Assembly: GCF_900116615.1 (NCBI RefSeq)
Contig: NZ_FPBF01000002.1
Span: 434,001 to 498,000 of the forward strand
Length of the DNA: 64,000 bases
Reading direction: 5' to 3'
DNA from: Algoriphagus locisalis
GTDB taxonomy: Bacteria; Bacteroidota; Bacteroidia; Cytophagales; Cyclobacteriaceae
The notes under the pieces were generated by a model, which was not told the origin of the DNA, ran no database searches, and was given only the letters and a program-made list of their open reading frames with translations. The position numbers and the translations under genes were made by a program. Every line of letters starts with the position of its first letter. Positions within the stretch are counted from its first letter, which is position 1. Shown here piece after piece: positions 1 through 7,523 of the stretch.

Positions 1-34
1 ATTGGATGTTTCGCTTCTTTAAATGCCACTGATT

Positions 35-1048
35 TTATATGATACTACCCTTTAAAAAATCATTCAAATCCTCAAACCCCTTATATCGATACCTTTGATC
101 GGTGACTTCTGTTTGAAATCTCCATATTCCTTCAACATCTCTTGAGCTGATTTTAAGAGTTGATATCAGCTTTTCAAATTTATTTCGGCTACCTTTTAGC
201 ATCTTCAAGTCCCAATCAGTAGAAATAGAATTCCTTCGACAATAATGATACAGTTGGGCAGCTTTCATAAAAAAGTTCGTGTACTTTTCACCGGTGGCAT
301 CGTCATCCAAGTAAAGGTCCACCACTTCACACTCTACCAAAACATCCAGGATCAGACTTAATTTCAAATTGGCAGTACTGTTTAAAATAATAGCTTTGAA
401 ATCAGTTGCTCCAGACAACTTCAGATAACTCAGAAAGTCAAACCAGCCTTCGAAGATTTTTATCCTATTAGGAGTTCCAAGGATTTGTATAGAAATACCT
501 CCTCCTAGAATATTCACTTTGAAAATGGAAGATCTAAGCACCCATCCACCAGATTCATTGGGAAAACCAACAGCGAAGTACTTCCTCCCTTTATTTCCCC
601 AATGTACTTCCTTAGCGAAATCCGAAATCTCATTAGGCTCTAGCCCCCTGGTTCGTATATAATTCACCAAAGCCGGATGAGAAACCCTCTTTACACTTTC
701 AATCTTAATCTTCGGTGCGGCCTTTGGCTTATTCGTTGGTATCACGGTTCTCTCTGTTGGAAAATCAGAAAGTTGCTCAACTGACTGGGCAAAGGTTTTA
801 TTTTCGAAAACCTGGACAGCTTCTAAAACATCCCCTCCTCTTCCTGCAGCATGGTCATACCACACATTGGTTCTATGATCCACTGCGATGGAACCAGTCC
901 GCTGTGAGAGAAACCCAAAGAAATGCTCCTTCCCTTGCATACCTTCATATTTCAGTGCTCCAACACTCACTAAGCCCTGGAAATAATCTATTATAGAGAA
1001 GTCCCTTTTGATTCGACTCGCTTCATGTTTTAAATCAGTATAATTCAT
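35..1048 (-). CDS. Toprim-domain primase-like protein of an integrated element
   Basis: A 337-residue protein resembling the CHC2/Toprim primase-like proteins of Bacteroidota mobile elements. The N-terminal ~100 residues have the CHC2-type layout (IIDYF near residue 20, HFFGF, then WYDHAAGRGGDVLEAV) but no zinc-binding cysteines, as is usual in this element family. The C-terminal half carries Toprim-type signatures: EGWFDFLSYL (conserved Glu) near residue 200 and DLYLDDDATG (Asp cluster) near residue 248. It probably makes primers or supports replication or transfer of the element; this is inferred from the family. It lies downstream of the RepA-like ATPase gene on the same strand, about 200 bp away, with a 9-bp repeat array between them. 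The start ATG at 1048 fits the domain start. Nothing is seen in the 34 bases beyond its stop. Confidence 0.75.
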   Translation of the reverse strand: MNYTDLKHEASRIKRDFSIIDYFQGLVSVGALKYEGMQGKEHFFGFLSQRTGSIAVDHRTNVWYDHAAGRGGDVLEAVQVFENKTFAQSVEQLSDFPTERTVIPTNKPKAAPKIKIESVKRVSHPALVNYIRTRGLEPNEISDFAKEVHWGNKGRKYFAVGFPNESGGWVLRSSIFKVNILGGGISIQILGTPNRIKIFEGWFDFLSYLKLSGATDFKAIILNSTANLKLSLILDVLVECEVVDLYLDDDATGEKYTNFFMKAAQLYHYCRRNSISTDWDLKMLKGSRNKFEKLISTLKISSRDVEGIWRFQTEVTDQRYRYKGFEDLNDFLKGSII

Positions 1049-1191
1049 GGTTGGTTTTGTGTTAAAGTGTTTTCACTAATTAAAAAAGACAGTTGATTTA
1101 CAGCCACTTGAAATCAGTAGCTATTTTTCTCTTTTGCTGACATTTGATAGAAATACATCAAAAAGAAAAAGAAGGGTAAGAGGTATAAAAA

Positions 1192-1227
1192 TTCGTACGG
1201 TTCGTACACCTCGTACCCCTCGTACAG
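1192..1227. repeat. Four tandem 9-bp repeats (YTCGTACNN), iteron-like
   Basis: Four uninterrupted 9-bp units, TTCGTACGG, TTCGTACAC, CTCGTACCC and CTCGTACAG, share the core TCGTAC. They lie just downstream of the RepA-like ATPase stop and upstream of the primase-like gene. A degenerate continuation (TACGATTCGTTCG) follows to 1240. The position between two replication-type genes makes an origin or initiator-binding site possible; that is inference. The repeats are directly visible. Confidence 0.7.
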
Positions 1228-1247
1228 TACGATTCGTTCGAATCTGA

Positions 1248-2318
1248 CTATTCCTCGAACTCAGTCTGTTTAAGCCACTTTCGCACCGCACCTTCTGACA
1301 CACCTAATTCCAGGGCGATTTTCACATTCGAATAGCCACTCTTTTTCAGTTCAAAAGCTTTATTCTTTACCAGGGCTTTATCAGCTGCATCGAAGTGCTT
1401 GAGATGCTCTGACTCTTTTCCATATTCTAAAAATTTGAAGGAGCTGAAATTAGACTCTTTACCGATTTTGCATACCACTACATTCTCTGAAGGAAATTGA
1501 AATGCCCCGTACCGGACTTTAATCTGTTTCAGATATTTAATCGAAGGATCTTTTTGACTCTCCCCTACTGCGAAGCAGGAATCGATAAGATTGATAAAGC
1601 TCTTACTCCCCTGAATGTCATTCCTACTGATGGGAGCAAATAAATTCCTCTTGGGAGTATGGGCAATTAACAAGATCGACCATCCATACATCTTCTTTAG
1701 ATTATTAAGCCGAATGAGAAATGGAGTAGTATTTTTTGCTTTCTCGTTGTCAGAAATGACACAGGACAGATTATCGATCACCAGGATCTTTGCTCCGGAC
1801 TCAGTGGTTTGGCTTTCAATCTCACGAAAGAGGAAGGATTCGTAATCATCTACCGATACATCATAACCATAAGGATTGATTTCAGCTCTTAAAAATTGTT
1901 CACTGAATTCGAAATGGTCAAACAAGATTTCTTTATCCTTATCGTGTTGAGCATATCGCATTTCAAATTGCTTGGCTGTCAATTCAAGGTCAAAGTAAAT
2001 CACCTTGGATTCAGGAAGCTCCATTTCCAGGTCTAGCGTCGAAATTCCCTTTGTCACACTATCAATGATTTGAACAGCTAGCAGAGATTTACCCTGATTT
2101 GTATCGGCAAAGAGGATACAAAGCTCTTCTTCATACCAAAATGGGCCAAATATCTTTTTGGGGATTGGTTTGCTTTTGGCTTCATCGATCCACTGGTTAG
2201 CGGATTTGATGGTTAAAAATTCACCATTTCTGGGTGCATTAGAATTAGATTCTTGATTTAATAAGGTCATACTTTTTGGCATTAATATTCCAGGCAACAT
2301 TATTTCCCAATGCTGCAA
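1248..2318 (-). CDS. RepA-like AAA family ATPase with C-terminal HTH
   Basis: A 356-residue RecA-fold ATPase of the RepA/DnaB-like type common in plasmids and integrative elements. The Walker A motif is FADTNQGKS (about residues 69-77) and the Walker B is KILVIDNLSCV near residue 177. It is followed by a LIAHTPKRN segment that resembles the RepA sensor region. The C-terminal 50 residues (ALVKNKAFELKKSGYS then VKIALELGVSEGAVRKWL) form a helix-turn-helix of the resolvase/Hin type, so the protein may bind DNA directly. The likely role is a replicative helicase or loader of the element; no biochemical detail is visible. It precedes the primase-like gene on the same strand. The ATG at 2318 is the first start; an internal Met at residue 12 (MPKSMTLLNQ) is also possible. 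Confidence 0.75.
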   Translation of the reverse strand: MQHWEIMLPGILMPKSMTLLNQESNSNAPRNGEFLTIKSANQWIDEAKSKPIPKKIFGPFWYEEELCILFADTNQGKSLLAVQIIDSVTKGISTLDLEMELPESKVIYFDLELTAKQFEMRYAQHDKDKEILFDHFEFSEQFLRAEINPYGYDVSVDDYESFLFREIESQTTESGAKILVIDNLSCVISDNEKAKNTTPFLIRLNNLKKMYGWSILLIAHTPKRNLFAPISRNDIQGSKSFINLIDSCFAVGESQKDPSIKYLKQIKVRYGAFQFPSENVVVCKIGKESNFSSFKFLEYGKESEHLKHFDAADKALVKNKAFELKKSGYSNVKIALELGVSEGAVRKWLKQTEFEE

Positions 2319-2509
2319 TTAATTGTTTAAGAATAAATTGATTAGATCAGTTGATCACCAAGGATTGGTGCTGAATGGAGAGAGATGAAAAAGTTGGGAG
2401 ATCAGTCTTGCCTAAGTTGACTTTGATTGAAAGTTTTACCAATTTAGTACACACTTTTAATTACAGAAGGTTAAAAGACAACTTGGAACTGCCCACTGGC
2501 TTTTTCAAT

Positions 2510-2539
2510 AAAAGGAAAGGATGGCCGTCCTTTCCTTTT
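2510..2539 (-). terminator. Rho-independent terminator after the HTH gene
   Basis: A perfect 12-bp inverted repeat (2510-2521 and 2528-2539, loop TGGCCG) immediately abuts the stop codon of the excisionase-like gene. On the minus strand the stem ends in CCTTTTATTG. The 3' arm is itself T-rich, so the structure could also act in the plus direction. Confidence 0.6.
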
Positions 2540-2847
2540 TAATTTTCAAACTCTCCAGCGTAAAATCTTTCCACCTCTCTCTGGTGGATAAAGCGTCTTT
2601 TACCTCTGAACATGGAGCGGAATTCCTCTCCCCTAGATTCAGAAACGGACTCCATTTTGGAAATGGAGTAATGGGATTTCACACCTGTAGCCTCCATGAA
2701 TTCTTGAAGCGAAAGCCATTCATTTTTGATGGACTTGTCGGAGTCCCCCGAACTCATGTTTGCGATTTTCTCTTCCAGCTTGTTAAACTTTTCTTCAAGC
2801 CATTTTTGGCTAACAGCTGAAAACGGAATAAAAGTGTCTTGATTCAT
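2539..2847 (-). CDS. Excisionase-like helix-turn-helix DNA-binding protein
   Basis: A 102-residue protein. Residues ~1-40 are a helical region with LEEKFNKLEEKIANM, likely a short coiled coil. Residues ~45-95 match the HTH_17/excisionase layout: WLSLQEFMEATGVKSHYSISKM, then a basic turn (FRGKRRFIHQREVERFY). Such genes sit next to the replication and integrase modules of Bacteroidota integrative elements, where they act as excisionases or small transcription regulators. Here it lies upstream of the RepA-like gene on the same strand with a strong terminator between them, so it is probably a separate transcript. The function is inferred from family and context. Confidence 0.7.
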   Translation of the reverse strand: MNQDTFIPFSAVSQKWLEEKFNKLEEKIANMSSGDSDKSIKNEWLSLQEFMEATGVKSHYSISKMESVSESRGEEFRSMFRGKRRFIHQREVERFYAGEFEN

Positions 2848-2995
2848 CTTGTTTTGAGTTTGATTTACTCAAATATAGGCAAAAAATATAAAATCGGTCA
2901 CTCGTGTCCGATTTATTTAGCAAAAAGAATTACTGTTACAAATTTTAATCAGAGATTAAGGCATTCCCTCTATTCCATAGTCTTAAATCTTGACT

Positions 2996-4054
2996 TCACT
3001 CAATGGCACTTAAAAAGCCCAAAATATCCTTTAGAAATTCTTCAGGCCTTTCGTAGTGAATATTATGCTCAGTATCTCTGTAAATTTTGTGGGTTATTAA
3101 ATCTGGATGCAAGTTTTTCAACAGCTCATTTTCAAGTTGAAAAGGAAATAAATCATCTTCGCTAACTGGATCTAAAATCAACATTGGCACTTTCAAATTC
3201 CTAAATAAAATTAACGGCTCAATCATAACCATAGACCTAGCAAATAATGGAATTTGAGAAGGCTTTCGAATATTCATTAAAAACTGTTCACTTGAGGCCA
3301 TGTGGAACAACTTCTCAACTCCAGAACCAATAGTCCAAAGGCTATCTTTATCTTGATTAATCCAAGCCAATAATTCAAACTGTAATCCGCTGTCTTCAGG
3401 ATCTTGATACTCTCTATATACCTCAAATTCAGTCTCCAATCGTTTATAAGCTACGCGATCTTTAAACAGGTTATCGACTAAAACATTCAATTCTTCGTCT
3501 TCAAGGGATTGATAAAAAGTGTTAGCTGCTACAGATCCACCATCTTCCAAAATCAGTGCTTTGACCCTATCTGGATAGGAATCATAAAAAGCTGAAGCGA
3601 TATACCCACCTCTTGACCAACCTCCAATGACCGCATTTTTTAACTGTAAATGGTCCATCAAATCCAAAATATCATCAGCCACATGATAGTGAGAAACTTC
3701 ATGATGTGGAATAGGCGTCAATCCATGACCATAATAGTCTATTGCTATAAGATAGTATCCTTGTGCGGTTATCTTATCAGCTAAATCCTTGATTTCATAA
3801 GAATTGGTAAAACTTCCATGAATCCAAATGACAGGCATATCCTCGTCATTTCCCCAAGTCAAATAATGCATATTGGTATTTCTTGTTCTTAAAAAATGCC
3901 CATGTTGCTTCTCAAACTTTTCGAATTCATTTTTAGCCAGACTATACTTATCAAATATTTCGTCTGAGCTAGAAGACTGGGCAAAACATTCCAGACTTAA
4001 GAGAAAAGCTAATCCACCTATAAAAATCAGATTGCAAAAAGCTATCTTCCACAT
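2996..4054 (-). CDS. Secreted alpha/beta hydrolase (element cargo)
   Basis: A 352-residue alpha/beta-hydrolase fold protein. The N-terminus (FIGGLAFLLSLECFAQ) is a signal peptide with likely cleavage after FAQ, so it is exported; it is not an obvious lipoprotein. HxT/oxyanion segment VIWIHGSFTN is near residue 80, nucleophile elbow GGWSRGG (Ser) near residue 150, acid LILDPVSEDD near residue 303, and a candidate His in DTEHNIHYERPEEF near residue 332. The substrate cannot be told; the family includes lipases, esterases and haloalkane dehalogenase-like enzymes. It lies between the replication genes and the integrase module of the element, so it is probably cargo rather than core. Confidence 0.7.
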   Translation of the reverse strand: MWKIAFCNLIFIGGLAFLLSLECFAQSSSSDEIFDKYSLAKNEFEKFEKQHGHFLRTRNTNMHYLTWGNDEDMPVIWIHGSFTNSYEIKDLADKITAQGYYLIAIDYYGHGLTPIPHHEVSHYHVADDILDLMDHLQLKNAVIGGWSRGGYIASAFYDSYPDRVKALILEDGGSVAANTFYQSLEDEELNVLVDNLFKDRVAYKRLETEFEVYREYQDPEDSGLQFELLAWINQDKDSLWTIGSGVEKLFHMASSEQFLMNIRKPSQIPLFARSMVMIEPLILFRNLKVPMLILDPVSEDDLFPFQLENELLKNLHPDLITHKIYRDTEHNIHYERPEEFLKDILGFLSAIE

Positions 4055-4090
4055 ATTTCTTCAGAAGTAAAATCTCATACCTAAATAAAT

Positions 4091-4786
4091 TTAACCTAAT
4101 CCAAACGAGATTGGCTTGAGCTCAATATAATGGCGCATTTCTGCATCAAATTTCTCATTCAGCCATTTTTTTAATTTAGAAGAAACTCCTTCTCCCTCCT
4201 CATCTGTCATCCTTAATTGCAACCTAGTTACTTCAGGCCAATTAAGAGACTTGTACTCCAAATAATAATCAAAGACTTCCTTGATGGCAGGAACATTCAT
4301 AATCCTACTAAAAAGCTCCGTATCCAGATGACGTAAAGCAGACAAGAACCGAACTGGTCCAGCCACTTCATACAACTCAGCTAAATCCTGATTGATACTC
4401 CAAAGGATTTCCTTTATCTCTCTATCCTCAAAGATGGAGTCAAAATAGTCAACCACCCTTTCCAAGGTGACCTTTTCATAGGCTTCATTCACTATCATAG
4501 ACGGCGTAAATTCTACTTCCAAAGAATCCTCAAAGTAATCCCGAAGCATCTCAATATACTTAACTTCCTCCTCAATGATTCTGGATACTTCTCGATTTAA
4601 AGTACTAAGATCACCATCATGATCCTTTACAAATTTCATCCCGATTCTAGAAGCAAATTTGGTCTTGACATTCTTGTATCGAACCATGACGTACAGCGGA
4701 AATCCAGTGGCAGATTTGCCTATCTTTTCCAGCTCATTGCCATGATAATGTTTGATAGCCAGCTTGCTCTTCTTTTGCATAATCAC
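4091..4786 (-). CDS. Conserved-looking hypothetical protein coupled to the integrase
   Basis: A 231-residue protein I do not recognise. It is charged and mostly helical by eye, rich in Glu and Lys, with no signal peptide, membrane segment or obvious catalytic motif. It starts with GTG at 4786 inside the last codons of the integrase gene (the GTGA overlap shares the integrase stop), or with ATG six bases further in (4780). The overlap implies translational coupling, so it probably works with the recombinase or in element maintenance. An accessory recombination factor is one possibility, but nothing in the sequence proves it. Confidence 0.6.
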   Translation of the reverse strand: MIMQKKSKLAIKHYHGNELEKIGKSATGFPLYVMVRYKNVKTKFASRIGMKFVKDHDGDLSTLNREVSRIIEEEVKYIEMLRDYFEDSLEVEFTPSMIVNEAYEKVTLERVVDYFDSIFEDREIKEILWSINQDLAELYEVAGPVRFLSALRHLDTELFSRIMNVPAIKEVFDYYLEYKSLNWPEVTRLQLRMTDEEGEGVSSKLKKWLNEKFDAEMRHYIELKPISFGLG

Positions 4787-6039
4787 CTTTGAATGAAAGA
4801 AAGAATTCTGTTGTAGGATTCAACCGTCCTTCGTTCAGTATAATACTTTTTTAAAACCGATCCCGGCGAGTGACCAAAAATCATCCTAATATCATTATCA
4901 TCCATTCCCAATCGATCAGTCCAGGTACCAAAGGTCTTTCTTCCTACTTTATTGGAAAGCACATCTGTAAAGCCAATCATTTCTGCCAGGACTTTTAAAT
5001 GCTGGTTGAACTTCTGTTCAGATATTGCAACACTCTTTGGGAAAATCATTTCATCATCCTCGACATAATACTTTTTGACGATCTTCTTAGCAGTGTCATT
5101 CAAAGGGATCCAGAATTCCTCACCATTTTTCTTTCGCTCACCCTGAAGCACAAGGTGGTTCGGATTTTCCTTCAGCAAATTACGGTCAAATCCCTTTTCA
5201 TTACTAATTGCTATCAAATCATTGTAATAGAGAGCGGTATTACACAGCAAAATGAAAATATCTCTGGTGATTTCAAGCCTTCTTTCTTTTCGGTCGAATT
5301 TCAACTCTAACAGCTTCTTATACTGCTCGTCATTCACATAGATGATCTTTTCAGGTCTTTTATTGGAATCTATATCAATTCCTTCAAAAATTCTCTTTCT
5401 AAACGGGATTGCATACTGGTCACAGTATTCTCGATAGATAACCTTCAAGCGATCTATATACTTCGCTAACGTGGTATCTGAATTGATTTCTGTCTGATCA
5501 CTTCTCATGAAATCCACAAACTCCAACACATAGTTTTCGTCAACATCTGCCATGACAGAGGTCTTTTTGTAAGATTCAATAAGTTTTCTCAGAGTTACAT
5601 ATACTTTCTTTGTTCCAGCTACCTTTTTGGAAGTAGCTCCAAAGTTGATCGAATAATCAATGAATTCGGAAACTTTATCACTAGCACCAGGAGCATGAAC
5701 ACCATTCACACCCTTCAACTTTTTCCCTTGATATTTTACCAGATAAATATTCTTCAACTTTTCCGCAGTCAGCAATTCATTTCTCATAAAAAAATCCTGG
5801 ACAATCACTTTAAGCCTATGAATTTCACGTGCAATTGCCCGATTGTGAAACTCTGCATACTGATATTGGCTATTCACCCATTTGGTTGGTTTGCCTGACC
5901 AAGCATTTTTAGGAATTTTCTCAAGTTTGAGATTGATGTATTGTCTTCCTTTTCGATTTATGCACAAATAAATAGGTTCTCCTCCCAAGAATTTCTTCTT
6001 CTTCGGATTCAAGACTGCAGATATTTTAATGTCGATCAT
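4783..6039 (-). CDS. Tyrosine recombinase / integrase
   Basis: A site-specific integrase with an N-terminal arm-binding domain (ISAVLNPKKKKF onward), a SAM-like core-binding domain (about residues 115-215) and a C-terminal catalytic domain. Visible catalytic elements are the lysine beta-hairpin near LQGERKKNGEEF, the second Arg in KVGRKTFGT, His in IFGHS and the nucleophile Tyr in VLKKYYTERR. Two usual positions are changed: the first catalytic Arg appears as Tyr in TALYYNDL, and the His of HxxR is Lys. I chose ATG 6039 because residues upstream of it to 6129 (LSPFLSPN repeats) come from a tandem DNA repeat and do not look like protein. The gene points away from the tRNA-fMet 3' end, the likely attachment site. 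Confidence 0.85.
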   Translation of the reverse strand: MIDIKISAVLNPKKKKFLGGEPIYLCINRKGRQYINLKLEKIPKNAWSGKPTKWVNSQYQYAEFHNRAIAREIHRLKVIVQDFFMRNELLTAEKLKNIYLVKYQGKKLKGVNGVHAPGASDKVSEFIDYSINFGATSKKVAGTKKVYVTLRKLIESYKKTSVMADVDENYVLEFVDFMRSDQTEINSDTTLAKYIDRLKVIYREYCDQYAIPFRKRIFEGIDIDSNKRPEKIIYVNDEQYKKLLELKFDRKERRLEITRDIFILLCNTALYYNDLIAISNEKGFDRNLLKENPNHLVLQGERKKNGEEFWIPLNDTAKKIVKKYYVEDDEMIFPKSVAISEQKFNQHLKVLAEMIGFTDVLSNKVGRKTFGTWTDRLGMDDNDIRMIFGHSPGSVLKKYYTERRTVESYNRILSFIQR

Positions 6040-6078
6040 GCATGAAGATAACAACAAAAATAAAATCCAAAAAAGGAA

Positions 6079-6125
6079 GGGGGACAAAAAGGGGGACAAA
6101 TTAGGGGACAAAAAGGGGGACAAAA
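6079..6125. repeat. Phased direct repeats GGGG(G)ACAAA upstream of the integrase
   Basis: Four copies of GGGGGACAAA (one has four Gs) start at 6079, 6091, 6104 and 6116, so the period is about 12 bp. They lie 40-86 bp upstream of the chosen integrase start. Near-helical phasing next to an integrase suggests binding sites for the integrase arm domain or for an accessory factor; that is inference. Confidence 0.65.
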
Positions 6126-6182
6126 ACATCCGAATTAAACAGAATCAAATAGATTCGAAATAATGCTAAACCCCTGAAAAAC

Positions 6183-6217
6183 AAAAAACTCCGAACAATT
6201 TTTACATTGTCCGGAGT
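6183..6217 (-). terminator. Terminator downstream of tRNA-fMet
   Basis: A 12-bp inverted repeat (6188-6199 and 6206-6217, one G-T type mismatch) has a 6-base loop, followed on the minus strand by TTTTTTG. It begins 7 bases beyond the tRNA 3' end and would end the tRNA transcript. Confidence 0.75.
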
Positions 6218-6224
6218 TACCAAG

Positions 6225-6297
<73 letters not shown>

Positions 6298-6627
6298 ATA
6301 TATTTTTAAAGCTTAAAGCTTCATTATTCTTATCTAAATCTGCCCTTGTGGCTAATTGTGATACAAAAGTAGGATTTTATTTTTGTAATGCAAACTAGAG
6401 GCTAGAAAAATATTTTAATATCCGCTGTTAAATTGTATCATTTCAGACCAGGTTGTATGCCCTTAATAGTATTGAATACAAGAATAGTTATCTGTCTATT
6501 AATTGATTAGACCTATTGTAAGCTAGCCTTGGCTCATTATACTTAATAGCCAAATTTTATTTCGCCAATTCACTAAAAACGTCAGGAGTGTCTAAAAATC
6601 AAGTACCTTTGTAAAAAATTTCTACAC
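6298..6627. other. Intergenic region between tRNA-fMet and era
   Basis: About 330 AT-rich bases hold no credible reading frame. It must contain the minus-strand tRNA promoter and the plus-strand era promoter. A TACCTTTG element at 6604-6611 matches the Bacteroidota -7 consensus TAnnTTTG and sits 16 bases before the era start. I see no good -33 partner. No repeat or other RNA gene was recognised. Confidence 0.5.
6604..6611 (+). promoter_or_regulatory. Candidate -7 element for era
   Basis: TACCTTTG fits the Bacteroidota sigma-ABfr -7 consensus TAnnTTTG. No clear -33 TTTG is found at 19-21 bp upstream, and the short distance to the ATG would give a very short leader. Confidence 0.3.
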
Positions 6628-7521
6628 ATGGATACACCAAAACATCAGGCAGGCTTCGTCAACATCATAGGAAAACCAAATGTGGGCAAATCCACCTTGA
6701 TGAATATCCTTGTGGGTGAGCGACTTTCGATCATCACTTCCAAAGCACAAACCACACGCCACCGAATTATCGGCTTGACAAATTCCGATAATTATCAAAT
6801 CGTTTTTTCGGATACTCCGGGAATGCTTAAGCCTCAGTACGAGCTTCAGAAGAATATGATGAGCTTCGTTAATATCTCTCTGGAAGACGCCGACATCATT
6901 CTTTTTGTCACTGATTTATATGAAACTGATGCAGATATTGAGCATGTAATCGAGAAAATCAACGAGTCTGGCGTACCCGTTCTTTTGGTGATCAATAAGA
7001 TTGACCTCGCCAAACCAGGTCAGCTAGAAGAAATAACTACTTACTGGACCTCTAGAATTAAGTCGGAATTGGTAATTCCTATTTCCGCAGGCGAGAAATT
7101 CAATACGGAGAAAATCCTACAGGAAATTCTGGACAGACTGCCTGAGCATCCTGCATTTTATGACAAAGCGGAACTTTCGGACCGATCCGAGCGGTTCTTT
7201 GCCTCTGAGATTATCCGCGAGAAAATCTTCGAAAATTATAAAAAGGAAATCCCCTACAGCTCTGAAGTCTCTATTGAGGATTTCAAAGTAAAGAAAAATA
7301 TCATCAGTGTACGTGCCATTATCTATGTGGAGCGGGATAGCCAGAAAGGCATTATCATCGGCGACAAAGGTGCTGCACTAAAGAAAGTGGGAATACAAGC
7401 CCGTGAAGAACTCGAAAAGTTCTTCGGTAAAAAAGTCTTTCTAGAAACCTTCGTAAAGGTGGAGCAGGACTGGAGAAAAAATAAATTGAAACTGAAAAAA
7501 TTTGGGTACGACCCAACCTGA
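6628..7521 (+). CDS. era: GTPase Era
   Basis: A 297-residue Era, the essential GTPase that binds the 3' end of 16S rRNA and helps 30S assembly. G1 is GKPNVGKST (residues 15-23), G3 is DTPG (62-65) and G4 is NKID (123-126). The C-terminal KH domain has the GxxG-type loop in IIIGDKGAALKKVG (about residues 240-253). Length is normal for the family. The stop is two bases before the der start, so era and der form a two-gene GTPase operon, an arrangement I know from other Bacteroidota. Confidence 0.97.
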   Translation: MDTPKHQAGFVNIIGKPNVGKSTLMNILVGERLSIITSKAQTTRHRIIGLTNSDNYQIVFSDTPGMLKPQYELQKNMMSFVNISLEDADIILFVTDLYETDADIEHVIEKINESGVPVLLVINKIDLAKPGQLEEITTYWTSRIKSELVIPISAGEKFNTEKILQEILDRLPEHPAFYDKAELSDRSERFFASEIIREKIFENYKKEIPYSSEVSIEDFKVKKNIISVRAIIYVERDSQKGIIIGDKGAALKKVGIQAREELEKFFGKKVFLETFVKVEQDWRKNKLKLKKFGYDPT

Positions 7522-7523
7522 TC

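Noticed and set aside
1121..1303. 60-codon minus-strand frame across the 9-bp repeat array
   Set aside because: Its translation (TVRGVRGVRTVR) is produced by the tandem repeat, and it overlaps the end of the RepA-like gene; it is not a believable protein.
2839..3165. 108-codon plus-strand frame
   Set aside because: It overlaps the alpha/beta hydrolase end and gives no protein-like pattern; it is an antisense shadow.
6079..6125. CRISPR array
   Set aside because: The units are only about 12 bp, with no spacers of CRISPR length and no cas genes.
6040..6129. 30-residue N-terminal extension of the integrase
   Set aside because: The LSPFLSPN residues derive from the phased DNA repeats; the ATG at 6039 starts at the conserved domain.
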